Shown: positions 36,796 to 45,764 of the stretch, piece after piece
How positions within the stretch are numbered: position 1 is the stretch's first letter
How the letters are laid out: every line of letters begins with the position of its first letter
Assembly (NCBI RefSeq): GCF_900116225.1
Contig: NZ_FOZZ01000011.1
Location: forward strand, 1-64,000
Reading direction: 5' to 3'
DNA: 64,000 nt
From: Sphingobacterium wenxiniae
GTDB taxonomy: Bacteria; Bacteroidota; Bacteroidia; Sphingobacteriales; Sphingobacteriaceae
Notes under the pieces: generated by a model
Told to the model about the DNA's origin: nothing
Database searches by the model: none
What the model saw: only the letters and a program-made list of their open reading frames with translations
Program-made: the position numbers and the translations under genes

Positions 36796-36895
36796 CGTCA
36801 TTGCGAGTTTACGAAGTAATCTGATGACATCAAAACGCAGATTGGTTTCCTTCGGAGCTGCTTCGCGGTTGTCACTATCGCTCCTCGTAATTACG
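36796..36895. repeat. Second REP-like palindromic element (GTCATTGCGAG family)
   Basis: It starts with GTCATTGCGAG and ends with CTCGTAATTACG; between are ACGAAGTAATCTG and CAGATTGGTTTCCTTCGG. It is a diverged relative of the element at 9943-10030 and lies between rho and pssA, on the same strand as both. Confidence 0.7.
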
Positions 36896-36933
36896 CGTTT
36901 TGCTTTAAACTGTGTTTAATTTTATAGATTTTT

Positions 36934-37620
36934 ATGAAAAAGCATATTCCAAATACATTGACCTGTCTCAACCTGTTTAGCGGTTGCATTGGGATTCTAT
37001 TTGCCTTGCGTGGAGAGTTTTCGGTAACTTTCTATTGTGTACTTGCTTCAGGTGTTTTCGATTTTTTTGATGGCATGGTTGCTCGTGCGCTCCACGTGAA
37101 ATCCAATATAGGTAAGGAACTGGATTCGTTGGCCGATGTGGTTAGTTTTGGGTTTCTACCTGGCACGGTGATGTATATGCTGTTGAAAGAGACTGATGTG
37201 TCTGAATACTGGGCTTACCTGGGATTTGTGATTACCGTTTTTTCAGCGTTACGCTTAGCAAAATTCAATGTGGATGAACGACAGGCAACGGATTTTATCG
37301 GACTGAATACACCGATGAATACCTTTTTTATCATCTCGCTACCTTTCATAGCCAAGGATTACCCACAGTTGATTATCAACCCTTGGGGATTATCTGCTAT
37401 AGTGCTGTTGAGTAGCTTTCTGCTGGTGTCAGAGATTAAACTTTTTTCTATGAAACTATCTTCACTGGGTTGGAAGGAAAATCAGCTTAAATATATTTTT
37501 GTCATTATTAGCGTAGTACTGCTTTTTGTGTTGGGATTTTTAGCCCTTCCTTGTGTGCTGTTGTTATATATTGTGCTGTCACAGGTGCATTTCGCTCGAG
37601 AACGAAATACTATAGCGTAG
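36934..37620 (+). CDS. pssA: CDP-diacylglycerol-serine O-phosphatidyltransferase
   Basis: The 228-residue membrane protein has the CDP-alcohol phosphotransferase signature (D-G-x2-A-R-x8-G-x3-D-x3-D) in DGMVARALHVKSNIGKELDS followed by LAD, and about six to seven membrane helices. It makes phosphatidylserine, the precursor of phosphatidylethanolamine. Start follows a typical PNTLTCLNLFSG opening. Its last 11 bases overlap the end of the convergent hpt gene. Confidence 0.94.
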   Translation: MKKHIPNTLTCLNLFSGCIGILFALRGEFSVTFYCVLASGVFDFFDGMVARALHVKSNIGKELDSLADVVSFGFLPGTVMYMLLKETDVSEYWAYLGFVITVFSALRLAKFNVDERQATDFIGLNTPMNTFFIISLPFIAKDYPQLIINPWGLSAIVLLSSFLLVSEIKLFSMKLSSLGWKENQLKYIFVIISVVLLFVLGFLALPCVLLLYIVLSQVHFARERNTIA

Positions 37621-37990
37621 CTAAATACTGCTTGATCTCCTCCAGAAGTATAGAACAGGCTTGGTCTGCTTCGTCAATTAGCAGGTCGATCTGTTCAAAT
37701 GCTATTTGGTTTTTTGCAGCGGTTTCAATGTCTTGAAACTTTTGTCGTAATGCAGTTGCTCCTACGTATTCCATAGTGGGTTTGATATGGTGGGCTTTGC
37801 TGGCAGATTCTGTATGATTCCTGTTTGTAACCGCATTCTTGAGATTTTGTACATCCTCAGGGATCTGTTGTAGGTATAATGAGAGAAATTGTTTTATAAG
37901 CTCGCTGTTCTGCATCATGTTTTCTGCAATCACAGTGGGGTTGATGGTTTGGAAATTATACATAAGGTTGTTTACTGTGTAGTTTAACAT
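37610..37990 (-). CDS. Stand-alone Hpt phosphotransfer protein
   Basis: The 126-residue protein is a single histidine phosphotransfer domain: SELIKQFLSLYLQQIPEDVQNL, then AHHIKPTMEYVG containing the phosphorylated histidine (usual form A-H-x-L-K), and RQKFQDIETAAKN. It would relay phosphate between a hybrid histidine kinase and a response regulator, neither of which is in the window. Its start overlaps the end of folK, so the two are translationally coupled, and its 3' end overlaps pssA by 11 bases. Confidence 0.87.
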   Translation of the reverse strand: MLNYTVNNLMYNFQTINPTVIAENMMQNSELIKQFLSLYLQQIPEDVQNLKNAVTNRNHTESASKAHHIKPTMEYVGATALRQKFQDIETAAKNQIAFEQIDLLIDEADQACSILLEEIKQYLATL

Positions 37991-38453
37991 CTAATGGGTC
38001 AATACACTGCTCCAATAATGTTTGATTGTTCTTTTGTAAAAATGGGTGAATGTAGTCCGGTGCCAGATCGCAGAGAGGAACCAATGTAAAACGACGGTCT
38101 TGGATATAGGGATGTGGAACGTTCAAGTTCTCCAAGTCTATAATTTCATCGTTGAAATAGAGAATATCAATATCAATCAGCCTGGCGCCCCACCGACTGA
38201 GGCGTATGCGGCCTAAATCCTGTTCGATGGATTGAATGATTTGCAGGGTTCTTATGGCATCGAAATGCGTTTCCACTTCGGTCACAAGATTCAGGAACGT
38301 AGGTTGGTCAGTTACGCCCCATGCTTCAGATTCGTATATCCGCGAAAGCTGTTTGATAGAACCAACGCGTGCTTCCATTTCCCGAACCGCTTCCTGTAGT
38401 TGTTTTAACGGATCTCCTAAATTTGCTCCCAAGAGAAAAAACACCGTATTCAT
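37956..38453 (-). CDS. folK: 2-amino-4-hydroxy-6-hydroxymethyldihydropteridine pyrophosphokinase
   Basis: I start at the ATG at 38453 (MNTVFFLLGANLGD), giving 165 residues as usual for HPPK; a longer frame to 38579 would add 42 residues with no family counterpart. Motifs are LGANLGDPLKQLQ, WGVTDQPTFLN, and RWGARLIDIDILYF with the magnesium-binding aspartates. It transfers pyrophosphate from ATP in folate synthesis. A TATCTTTA element at 38466-38459 on the minus strand ends about six bases before the ATG, so the message may be leaderless. Confidence 0.94.
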   Translation of the reverse strand: MNTVFFLLGANLGDPLKQLQEAVREMEARVGSIKQLSRIYESEAWGVTDQPTFLNLVTEVETHFDAIRTLQIIQSIEQDLGRIRLSRWGARLIDIDILYFNDEIIDLENLNVPHPYIQDRRFTLVPLCDLAPDYIHPFLQKNNQTLLEQCIDPLDVKLHSKQPYV

Positions 38454-38579
38454 TGTGTTAAAGATACAACATCTGCTGAATATATAATATATAAGACGAG
38501 AATGTTGCATGGTAAACGCACGAAAAGTTATTTTTAATGGGGTTTGTGTTGAGGTGAAATGGAGGCTTTTTTTGGTCAA

Positions 38580-39060
38580 TTATCTTTGCCACTCGAGCCG
38601 TGGCGGGCTTTTCTTTTTGACCGCAAAAAGAAACAAAAACTCGTCGCTGAAAAGCTTTGACCAGATGGATAGTGCAAAAAACATTTTTCTGCAAGGTCAA
38701 AACTTTTGAGGCGACATTTGCTGTTAAGGACAATATAGTGCAAGTAGATGAAGACGATTCCCATCGCCTCTTCTACCGAGCGGCGCGAAAGCGCTTTTCC
38801 GTCTCATCCAAGTGGCGGAAAGACAAAGGAAAGACCGATGGAATGTGAGAAAGGGAAGGCATGGAAATTATTGTTCGAAGCTATCCAAAGAGCTTCGGAC
38901 AGTGATTTCAGCCTTGGGAGGTATTTCCATTGTGCGGGATGGGATGAGGGAAGAGCCACCTCGGATGGAACCAAGGGTTTTTGATTCCTTTTTGCCCTAC
39001 AAAAAGGAATGCCTTGTCCTCGCGAGGGACGGAAAGATTGTGCGATGAGACAATTGTCGA
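38580..39060. other. Structured non-coding block between folK and sppA
   Basis: About 480 bases without a credible gene in a 730-base gap. It begins with CGAGCCGTGGCGGGCTTTTC and the quasi-palindrome CTTTTTGACCGCAAAAAG. GTCGCTGAAAAGCTTTGACC (38643-38662) pairs imperfectly with GGTCAAAACTTTTGAGGCGAC (38695-38715), enclosing a second stem TGCAAAAA/TTTTTCTGCA. Further small stems are GAAGC/GCTTC (38878-38902) and CCTCGCGAGG near 39012. The overlapping short frames here look like shadows. From memory, similar blocks recur between genes in Sphingobacteriales, so this may be a repeated element. Confidence 0.45.
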
Positions 39061-39184
39061 AAGAAAACCTCCATTTATTTTAAATATCTAAATAAGATAC
39101 GTCTGTCTTAAGAATGTTGCGGAGTTTTTCGCTTTCCTTGGGATAATATATATCTTTAGGCTTGAATAAGCATTTATATACGAT

Positions 39185-40948
39185 ATGAAATCATTTTTTA
39201 AATATGTATTGGCCACGGTTACCGGTATTGGTATCGTTTTTCTTATCTTCTTTTTTATTATCATAGGAATGGTGGCTTCAGCGATTAAGCAGGTTGGATC
39301 GACTACGGTAGATGTGCCAACCAATGCGGTGCTGTATGTTTCATTGGGACATGAGATTCCCGAACGGACCTCGCCGAGTCCTTTTGAAGGCCTGGATGTA
39401 CCGGGTTTGGGCGAGCAGAAAACATTGGGGTTGAATGATATAATCTCACGTATTGCAGCGGCAAAATCTGATGACCGCATTAGAGGGATTTATCTCAATC
39501 CTACGTATGTCAATGTGGGCATGGCGAGCTTGAAGCGCATCCGTGAAGCTTTGGAAGACTTCAAAACCTCTGGAAAATTCGTGTTGGCATATAGTGATGT
39601 GTACACCCAGAAAGCGTATTACGTGGCGTCTGTAGCGGATAGTGTCTACCTGAATCCACAAGGATCTATGGAATTCAAAGGATTGTCCTCTTCAATCACT
39701 TTTATGAAGGAGGCCTTAGATAAATTGGGTGTAGAGATGCAGGTTGTTAAGGTTGGTACATATAAGTCGGCGGTAGAGCCTTTTGTTTTGAATGAAATGA
39801 GTGCGGCGAACCGTGAACAAGTGACGGCATACCTAAATAGTATCTATCATTCTTTCTTGCAACCCATTTCTGCGGATAGAAACATATCCACGGATTCACT
39901 TCATTATATTGCCGATAATTATCTTGTCAGGAATGCAGAAGATGCGGTTCGGTATAGATTTATTGATGGCACTGTGTATAAGGATGAATTCCTTGCGGGG
40001 TTAAAACAACGTTTAGGAATTGATGATAAGAAAGATATTTCTTCCATATCCTTATTGGATTATACAGAAAAAGAGAAGAAAAATACTTCACGTGATCGTA
40101 TAGCGGTTCTATATGCACATGGCGAAATTGTAGATGGTGAAGGAAGCTCGGGAAATATAGGGGGCGACCGTATCTCTCGCGAATTGCGCAAGCTTCGTCG
40201 AGATGATCGTGTGAAAGCAGTAGTGCTGCGGGTGAATTCTCCAGGGGGTTCTGCATTGGCTTCGGATATCATCGCACGTGAAGTAGCTTTGACCAAAGAA
40301 GTGAAGCCTATTATGGTTTCTATGGGGGATTATGCTGCTTCAGGAGGATATTACATCGCTGCTTTGGCAGATTCTATTTTTGCAGAGAAAGAGACCTTAA
40401 CAGGGTCAATTGGAGTCTTTGGGCTGATTCCTAATATGAAAGGTCTGATGAATAATAAGCTGGGCATCCATGTGGATGAGGTGAAAACTGGCAAATTTGC
40501 GGATTTGCTGACTTCTCCCGACCGCCCACTTACAGCCGAGGAATATAGTATTATACAAAGTCAAGTGAACGATATTTATGCTACGTTTACAGGCCTTGTC
40601 GCCAAAGGTCGCAAGTTAGATGTGGCGCGTGTGGATAGCATTGGTCAAGGTCGGGTGTGGACAGGAGAGCAGGCACTGGGAATTGGCCTTGTCGATAGGA
40701 TCGGAAATATAGATGTTGCGATACAAGCGGCGGCAAATAAAGCCAAATTGGACGATTACAATATAGTTTATTATCCGGCGGTGAAAGATCCTTTTGCATC
40801 ATTGTTGGGCTCTTCGAAAGAGAAAATCAAGGCATGGATGCTGGAAGATGAGTTAGGCGAATATCGTTCGTATATTGAACAGCTGAAAACGATTACCAGA
40901 TCTTCGGGCATACAGGTGCGTATGCCTTATAATGTGGAAATTCGCTAA
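39185..40948 (+). CDS. sppA: Signal peptide peptidase SppA (protease IV), 67-kDa type
   Basis: The 587-residue protein has an N-terminal membrane anchor (about 8-36) and two tandem S49 protease domains. The catalytic dyad is visible: K194 (GTYKSAVEPF) in the first and S387 (DYAASGGYY) in the second, as in E. coli SppA. It digests released signal peptides in the membrane. A TATCTTTA element sits about 30 bases upstream. A strong terminator separates it from pgk. Confidence 0.94.
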   Translation: MKSFFKYVLATVTGIGIVFLIFFFIIIGMVASAIKQVGSTTVDVPTNAVLYVSLGHEIPERTSPSPFEGLDVPGLGEQKTLGLNDIISRIAAAKSDDRIRGIYLNPTYVNVGMASLKRIREALEDFKTSGKFVLAYSDVYTQKAYYVASVADSVYLNPQGSMEFKGLSSSITFMKEALDKLGVEMQVVKVGTYKSAVEPFVLNEMSAANREQVTAYLNSIYHSFLQPISADRNISTDSLHYIADNYLVRNAEDAVRYRFIDGTVYKDEFLAGLKQRLGIDDKKDISSISLLDYTEKEKKNTSRDRIAVLYAHGEIVDGEGSSGNIGGDRISRELRKLRRDDRVKAVVLRVNSPGGSALASDIIAREVALTKEVKPIMVSMGDYAASGGYYIAALADSIFAEKETLTGSIGVFGLIPNMKGLMNNKLGIHVDEVKTGKFADLLTSPDRPLTAEEYSIIQSQVNDIYATFTGLVAKGRKLDVARVDSIGQGRVWTGEQALGIGLVDRIGNIDVAIQAAANKAKLDDYNIVYYPAVKDPFASLLGSSKEKIKAWMLEDELGEYRSYIEQLKTITRSSGIQVRMPYNVEIR

Positions 40949-40953
40949 TAAAT

Positions 40954-40990
40954 AAAAGCACGGAGATTCTTGTAGTCCGTGCTTTTTTTT
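40954..40990 (+). terminator. Terminator after sppA
   Basis: AAAAGCACGGA pairs with TCCGTGCTTTT around an 11-base loop and ends in T8. Confidence 0.88.
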
Positions 40991-41038
40991 ATATTTATGG
41001 CAGAAATAAAAAGAACAACTTAAATTTTAATATATAGT

Positions 41039-42229
41039 ATGAAAACAATTGATGATTTGAATTTCTCAGGAAAAAAAGCTTTAATCCGTGTGGATTTTAA
41101 TGTGCCTTTGGATGAGAATTTTAACATAACAGATGATAACCGCATTCAAGGTGCCGCACCAACAATCAAAAAAATTCTGAAAGATGGTGGCTCTGTGATC
41201 TTGATGTCTCATTTAGGTCGTCCTAAAGATGGACCTACCGATAAATACTCATTAAAGCATATCGTATCGCATTTGTCCAAAGTATTGGGCGTAGATGTAC
41301 AGTTTGCCAACGATTGTATCGGTGCTGAGGCTGTGGAGAAGGCTCAAAATCTGAAAGCAGGCGAAGTTTTGTTGTTGGAGAATTTACGTTTTTACAAAGA
41401 AGAGGAAAAAGGAGATAAGGACTTTGCTGAGAAGTTGTCAAAATTGGGTGATGTGTATGTGAATGATGCATTTGGTACAGCCCACCGTGCGCATGCTTCT
41501 ACGGCAATTGTTGCAGACTTCTTCCCTAATAATAAATATTCTGGTTACCTAATGGCGGCGGAAATCAATAATGCCGAAAAAGTGATGAACAATCCGGAAC
41601 GTCCATTCACAGCAATTATGGGTGGTGCGAAGGTATCTGACAAGATTCAGCTAATTGAAGCTTTGTTGGATAAAGTCGACAACCTTATTATCGGTGGCGG
41701 TATGGCCTATACATTCGTGAAAGCACGTGGGGGAGAGATTGGAAAGTCGTTGGTTGAACTTGATAAATTGGATTTGGCGAATGAGCTTGTAAAGAAAGCG
41801 GAAGAGAAAGGCGTGAACTTAGTGTTGCCTACTGATGCGCAGATTGCAGATAAGTTTTCGAACGATGCGGATACTTACGATGGTCCAAATGATCAGATTC
41901 CTGCGGATAGAGAAGGTCTGGATATCGGAAAAGAATCTGGTGAGCATTTCGCAGAGGTAATCCGTGCTTCTAATACATTATTATGGAACGGTCCTATGGG
42001 CGTTTTTGAATTTGATACTTTTGCTAAAGGAACGAAAGCGGTAGCCGATGCGGTAGTTGCAGCAACTGAGCGTGGTGCGTTTTCACTGATCGGCGGGGGA
42101 GACTCTGCTGCTGCAGTTTCTAAATTCGGCATGACTGAACATGTAAGCTACGTAAGTACCGGTGGTGGAGCCTTATTGGAATATATGGAAGGTAAAGTGT
42201 TACCGGGCGTAAAAGCTTTGGAAGATTAA
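41039..42229 (+). CDS. pgk: Phosphoglycerate kinase
   Basis: The 396-residue protein is collinear with bacterial [16 protein letters not shown] (substrate loop), [47 protein letters not shown], and the nucleotide-binding [13 protein letters not shown] near the end. It interconverts 1,3-bisphosphoglycerate and 3-phosphoglycerate with ATP formation in glycolysis. Monocistronic here, flanked by terminators. Confidence 0.98.
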   Translation: MKTIDDLNFSGKKALIRVDFNVPLDENFNITDDNRIQGAAPTIKKILKDGGSVILMSHLGRPKDGPTDKYSLKHIVSHLSKVLGVDVQFANDCIGAEAVEKAQNLKAGEVLLLENLRFYKEEEKGDKDFAEKLSKLGDVYVNDAFGTAHRAHASTAIVADFFPNNKYSGYLMAAEINNAEKVMNNPERPFTAIMGGAKVSDKIQLIEALLDKVDNLIIGGGMAYTFVKARGGEIGKSLVELDKLDLANELVKKAEEKGVNLVLPTDAQIADKFSNDADTYDGPNDQIPADREGLDIGKESGEHFAEVIRASNTLLWNGPMGVFEFDTFAKGTKAVADAVVAATERGAFSLIGGGDSAAAVSKFGMTEHVSYVSTGGGALLEYMEGKVLPGVKALED

Positions 42230-42259
42230 GACATTTTGTGAAGTAAAGCGATCTGCAGA

Positions 42260-42300
42260 AGACTTCCGAAGTTTCGAAAACTTCGGAAGTCTTTTGTTTT
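42260..42300 (+). terminator. Terminator after pgk
   Basis: AGACTTCCGAAGTTT pairs with AAACTTCGGAAGTCT across a four-base loop, followed by TTTTGTTTT. Its reverse may also serve the convergent gene at 42334. Confidence 0.88.
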
Positions 42301-42333
42301 ACAGCAAAGGGCAGCTTTTTAGCCCCGTTTTTC

Positions 42334-45147
42334 TTAATACGTATAACTTAAACTAAACGTTGGGACAATTTTCTGAGAAGCCGTGCGATCGTTGATATAA
42401 ATGAGTTTTGTGCCGGCATTGATGTCGGGAAGCGTATAACGCAGGATATTAAAATCAGCAGAAATCCCTATCCCGAAACTCTTCGGTTCCAGTTCGTGGT
42501 GCACATTCTGAAAGTCCGAAAAAAGCAAACCTTGAAACCGTTTTATATAAGCCAATGAGCCGATGCTCCAGTCGGGGTAAAACAATGGCAGTCGGTAATT
42601 CAGCATCGCTGTATTACGTACGATTGGTGAAAGGAAATGTCCCCATCCCGAAACTAGCGGAATGTCATAGCTGTTCTGATATCTACCTTCGTTCTTTTGT
42701 ATGGCAAATCGTGCTTGTAAGCTGTGGTTTGATGCCAGTCCCGGAAAATAAAAATTTGTTCGTGCGGAAAGGATATAGCCCGTCAGATCCTTTTCAAAAG
42801 GAAGATGCCTGTACGTCACACTGAAATTTTGTCCCCACCGTGGAAGTATATCCATCCGGCTACGCATAGCGTTGCGATTGAAGTATAGCTGGTAGTTTAA
42901 AGGAAAAGCAATTGTTTCCTTGAAATTTTTGAGATTTAAACTGACATCATACCGTCTGGTATAAGAAGTTCCCATGTTGAAGCCATAGCTGTAGACCGTG
43001 TTCTGTCGATAAACCGAAAAAGGAAGCGCGATATCAAAAGTCGCTAAATGCTCCCGAAAATCATACATCACGATTTTGTCATCGCTTCCTACAGCATTGC
43101 CGACCAGACCTCGATTGATGTATTTAGTAGTTAATACCGGAAAATACCTTCTGTAGGATATTTCTGCGGAGTAGGAGCTTTTATCAATGTCGGTGTCGTA
43201 CTCATAACCCAGTTTTACCTGAGTTGTGTTCAGGAGGTCATTGGAAAGCCAGAAAAGTCCGGGTTTGTAGTTGTCAAAGCTCTCAAAATTCGTACTGCTG
43301 ATCGAAAGACTGTGAAAATTAAACAGATGTGCACTTGGATTATATGATTCAATCTTATGGAGTGTGGTCGTATCCGTATAAGTTTCGGTTTGTTGGAGTT
43401 GCTTTAGCGTATTTGTTATATAAAATTCTCTTGCAGCACTGCTACCGGGTGTGATTGGAGACAAATCCGTTTCTGCTATTTTATAGCCATTATGGTGGTA
43501 GTCATTGTAAATAAGTTTCTCCTCCTGGCTAACAAAAGGATTGAATGCCCCAAAAATCGCGTCAGTAAGTTGCTGTATTTTTCCTTTAGTATCCAACTGG
43601 TAAATGTTATCGATTCCGTTGTAATGTGCCTTAAAAAAGATGTTGTTTTGTCTATACTGAGGACGTTCAAGCTGTTGGTTGCTCCAAGGTAAGAGCAATC
43701 GGTGTGTACGCTTGATAAGATCAAATTCAATGAGATTCGTTCCCTCTCGGTTTACGGCTATAGCGATTACCCGGTCTCCATTCTCGTTGTAACGCGGTTG
43801 CTGTATATGCGTTTCTGTTGGAGGTAGTATGCTGTCGATTAGTTGGCCATTATGTGCGTTGATGGTCAATAGTCGGCTTTTATTGTCTTGTCCGACCTCT
43901 ATTAAGGCGATTTTAGGTTCATGCGGGTGAAGAGTAGGGGAATAGTACCGTGTGTTCCGTGTCAATGTTTTGAGCGCTCCTGTAGCAGTATTGTATATAT
44001 TGATGACATTATAAGTCTGTTTGCCGAAGCGGGCATCTTTCCGAAACTCGTCCCACACGATTTCGGTATCCCGTAGATGGAAATAAGGTGTGATCTGTAG
44101 GCCTGTTTTTACGATATTTTTCTCTTTTCCATTAGGGTCAACCGTTACGATGGTGCTGACCTGTGCAGGCGATTGTTTAAGCGCAAAAAGCTGTCCGTTA
44201 TTGTCGGACTGAGGCAGAAGATAATCGTTAGGATATCTGCTCTGTTTTGTTGGAATTATGGTGTTGGATTTGTTGGGAATTGGTTTTTCAAGTTCCCACT
44301 TTTCGGTTACCTCTTTCATTGTTACATGGAATAGATCTTTGGATCGTAGACCTGAAACTTGCTTCAATGCCCGTTGAAAATTGTATGGCCTCAACAATTT
44401 TCCGCGCATATCTTCCATGATTTTTTCATGACTTTGATATCCTAAATGATTCGTCAGGTAGGTGTTCATAAGATAACCTATCGTGTAATATGAGGGGACA
44501 TTATCCTTGAACGAACCCAATACATATTTGTTAAAACCATAGTTTCTTCCTGATAGGATGTTAGCTCTGATGGGCATTTCCCAGGAAGGTAAACGACCTC
44601 TTCCACCCTCGCTGAACATAGTTTCAGATTGCACAGCATCACCTTCAAAATACCATGCCGGAAGGTTAAGTCCATAAAGTGCCAATGCCAATTGTTCGAA
44701 AAAAGGACCTTTTATTTTGCCTGTCAATTTGTCAAATTGAGCAACATGCCTTAGTTCGTGTAAGGCTAGATTTGGTAACCATTCTTGATTGTCGGCGGTA
44801 GAGGAGGGGACAGGGTAAAGCTCCGATTTGCGTGGAGCAAGTTGTACATATCCGTTTTGGCTAAGATGATTCCCTTGTAAAATCAAGGTGATTTTACGTG
44901 GTTTTTTATGAAAGTGTTTGCTGTTCTGTTGAATGTAAACCTCTAAGATGTCCGCAAGTTTTAGGGCAGTATTTTCATATACATCTGGGAAGATGAGCTG
45001 AAAATTTTGTTCGTTTATTTGCTTCCATTTTATACGAAAATGGGGTTGGTCATTCTCTATAATTTGTGCATCTGATATGCTTAAATATAAAGTTGATATT
45101 ATTATTGATAATGTGCTGATTATTATATATTTATGTTTTATTAACAT
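42334..45147 (-). CDS. Outer-membrane protein combining a gluzincin-type metallopeptidase, beta-propeller and C-terminal barrel
   Basis: The 937-residue protein has a signal peptide (about 1-28). Residues 125-175 contain H130-E-L-R-H134 and, 34 residues later, E168 in WYFEGDA, the layout of a zinc metallopeptidase of the MA clan. Residues about 290-600 hold TolB/WD40-like PD40 repeats (TVDPNGKEK, LTRNTRYYSPTLHPHEPKIAL). The last 300 residues are strand-rich and end in SLSYTY, as in outer membrane beta-barrels. It would act at the cell surface or in the periplasm; substrate unknown. Related PD40-barrel proteins occur in Bacteroidota, but I cannot name this family. The AT-rich 617-base gap upstream shows no consensus promoter. 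Confidence 0.75.
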   Translation of the reverse strand: MLIKHKYIIISTLSIIISTLYLSISDAQIIENDQPHFRIKWKQINEQNFQLIFPDVYENTALKLADILEVYIQQNSKHFHKKPRKITLILQGNHLSQNGYVQLAPRKSELYPVPSSTADNQEWLPNLALHELRHVAQFDKLTGKIKGPFFEQLALALYGLNLPAWYFEGDAVQSETMFSEGGRGRLPSWEMPIRANILSGRNYGFNKYVLGSFKDNVPSYYTIGYLMNTYLTNHLGYQSHEKIMEDMRGKLLRPYNFQRALKQVSGLRSKDLFHVTMKEVTEKWELEKPIPNKSNTIIPTKQSRYPNDYLLPQSDNNGQLFALKQSPAQVSTIVTVDPNGKEKNIVKTGLQITPYFHLRDTEIVWDEFRKDARFGKQTYNVINIYNTATGALKTLTRNTRYYSPTLHPHEPKIALIEVGQDNKSRLLTINAHNGQLIDSILPPTETHIQQPRYNENGDRVIAIAVNREGTNLIEFDLIKRTHRLLLPWSNQQLERPQYRQNNIFFKAHYNGIDNIYQLDTKGKIQQLTDAIFGAFNPFVSQEEKLIYNDYHHNGYKIAETDLSPITPGSSAAREFYITNTLKQLQQTETYTDTTTLHKIESYNPSAHLFNFHSLSISSTNFESFDNYKPGLFWLSNDLLNTTQVKLGYEYDTDIDKSSYSAEISYRRYFPVLTTKYINRGLVGNAVGSDDKIVMYDFREHLATFDIALPFSVYRQNTVYSYGFNMGTSYTRRYDVSLNLKNFKETIAFPLNYQLYFNRNAMRSRMDILPRWGQNFSVTYRHLPFEKDLTGYILSARTNFYFPGLASNHSLQARFAIQKNEGRYQNSYDIPLVSGWGHFLSPIVRNTAMLNYRLPLFYPDWSIGSLAYIKRFQGLLFSDFQNVHHELEPKSFGIGISADFNILRYTLPDINAGTKLIYINDRTASQKIVPTFSLSYTY

Positions 45148-45764
45148 TGTTTATTTTTGTTTATGCTAATTATTTTAGTTTAAAACGAGTGTTTTACATG
45201 TGTTTATTGTTTATATTAATATATATAATTAATTGATTTTAATATATTTATATGTAAACAAATATTACTTGTTTTGATATGTTTTTGGTGTTTAATATTC
45301 CTCTTGCGGTCTTTATAACATCATTTCTTTCCTGTCGGAAATCTGAGAACAAGATAAATAAAAAAATGAAATAAACGGCGAGATAATTAATTGATCAACG
45401 AAGAGAAACTCGTGTCGTTGTTTCATTCTGCTTCTCGAATTTTTAGAAGGTTTTTAGTTGTGTTGTATATATTAGTTGATGGTAGGACGAGGTTGCACAT
45501 GGATGTTCAAGTGAAGGAAATGGACTAGCTATGCAAGATCGTTGAGTATATGGATTTCAATCTTTCGTAATGGTACAAAATTGGTGGTGACATTTTGGCT
45601 GTTTTATGAAGGTTGTTCCATGAAAGTAAAACCGGATAGCGGGTTGAAGTGTTATAACAGTTGGTTGTTAACCGAAAAAAATATTCGTTATTTACAGTGA
45701 AAAAAACGACTTTTGCTGCAAATATTTTTTTACCAATGTAGGATTGATATAAATAGGGAAAGGT
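45148..45764. other. 617-base gap, very AT-rich on its left side
   Basis: 45160-45300 is nearly all A and T (many TTTAT and ATATAT words) and probably holds the promoter of the leftward outer-membrane protein gene. 45300-45760 has more average composition but no frame longer than about ten codons with a start, and no strong hairpin. I see nothing that explains its length. Confidence 0.35.

Noticed and set aside
37956-38579. Long version of folK starting at 38579
   Set aside because: The 42 extra residues have no family counterpart and the -7-like element lies between them and the ATG at 38453.
38657-39048. Overlapping short plus-strand frames in the folK-sppA gap
   Set aside because: Three frames overlap one another, none has a ribosome site or a recognisable domain, and the DNA shows nested inverted repeats instead.
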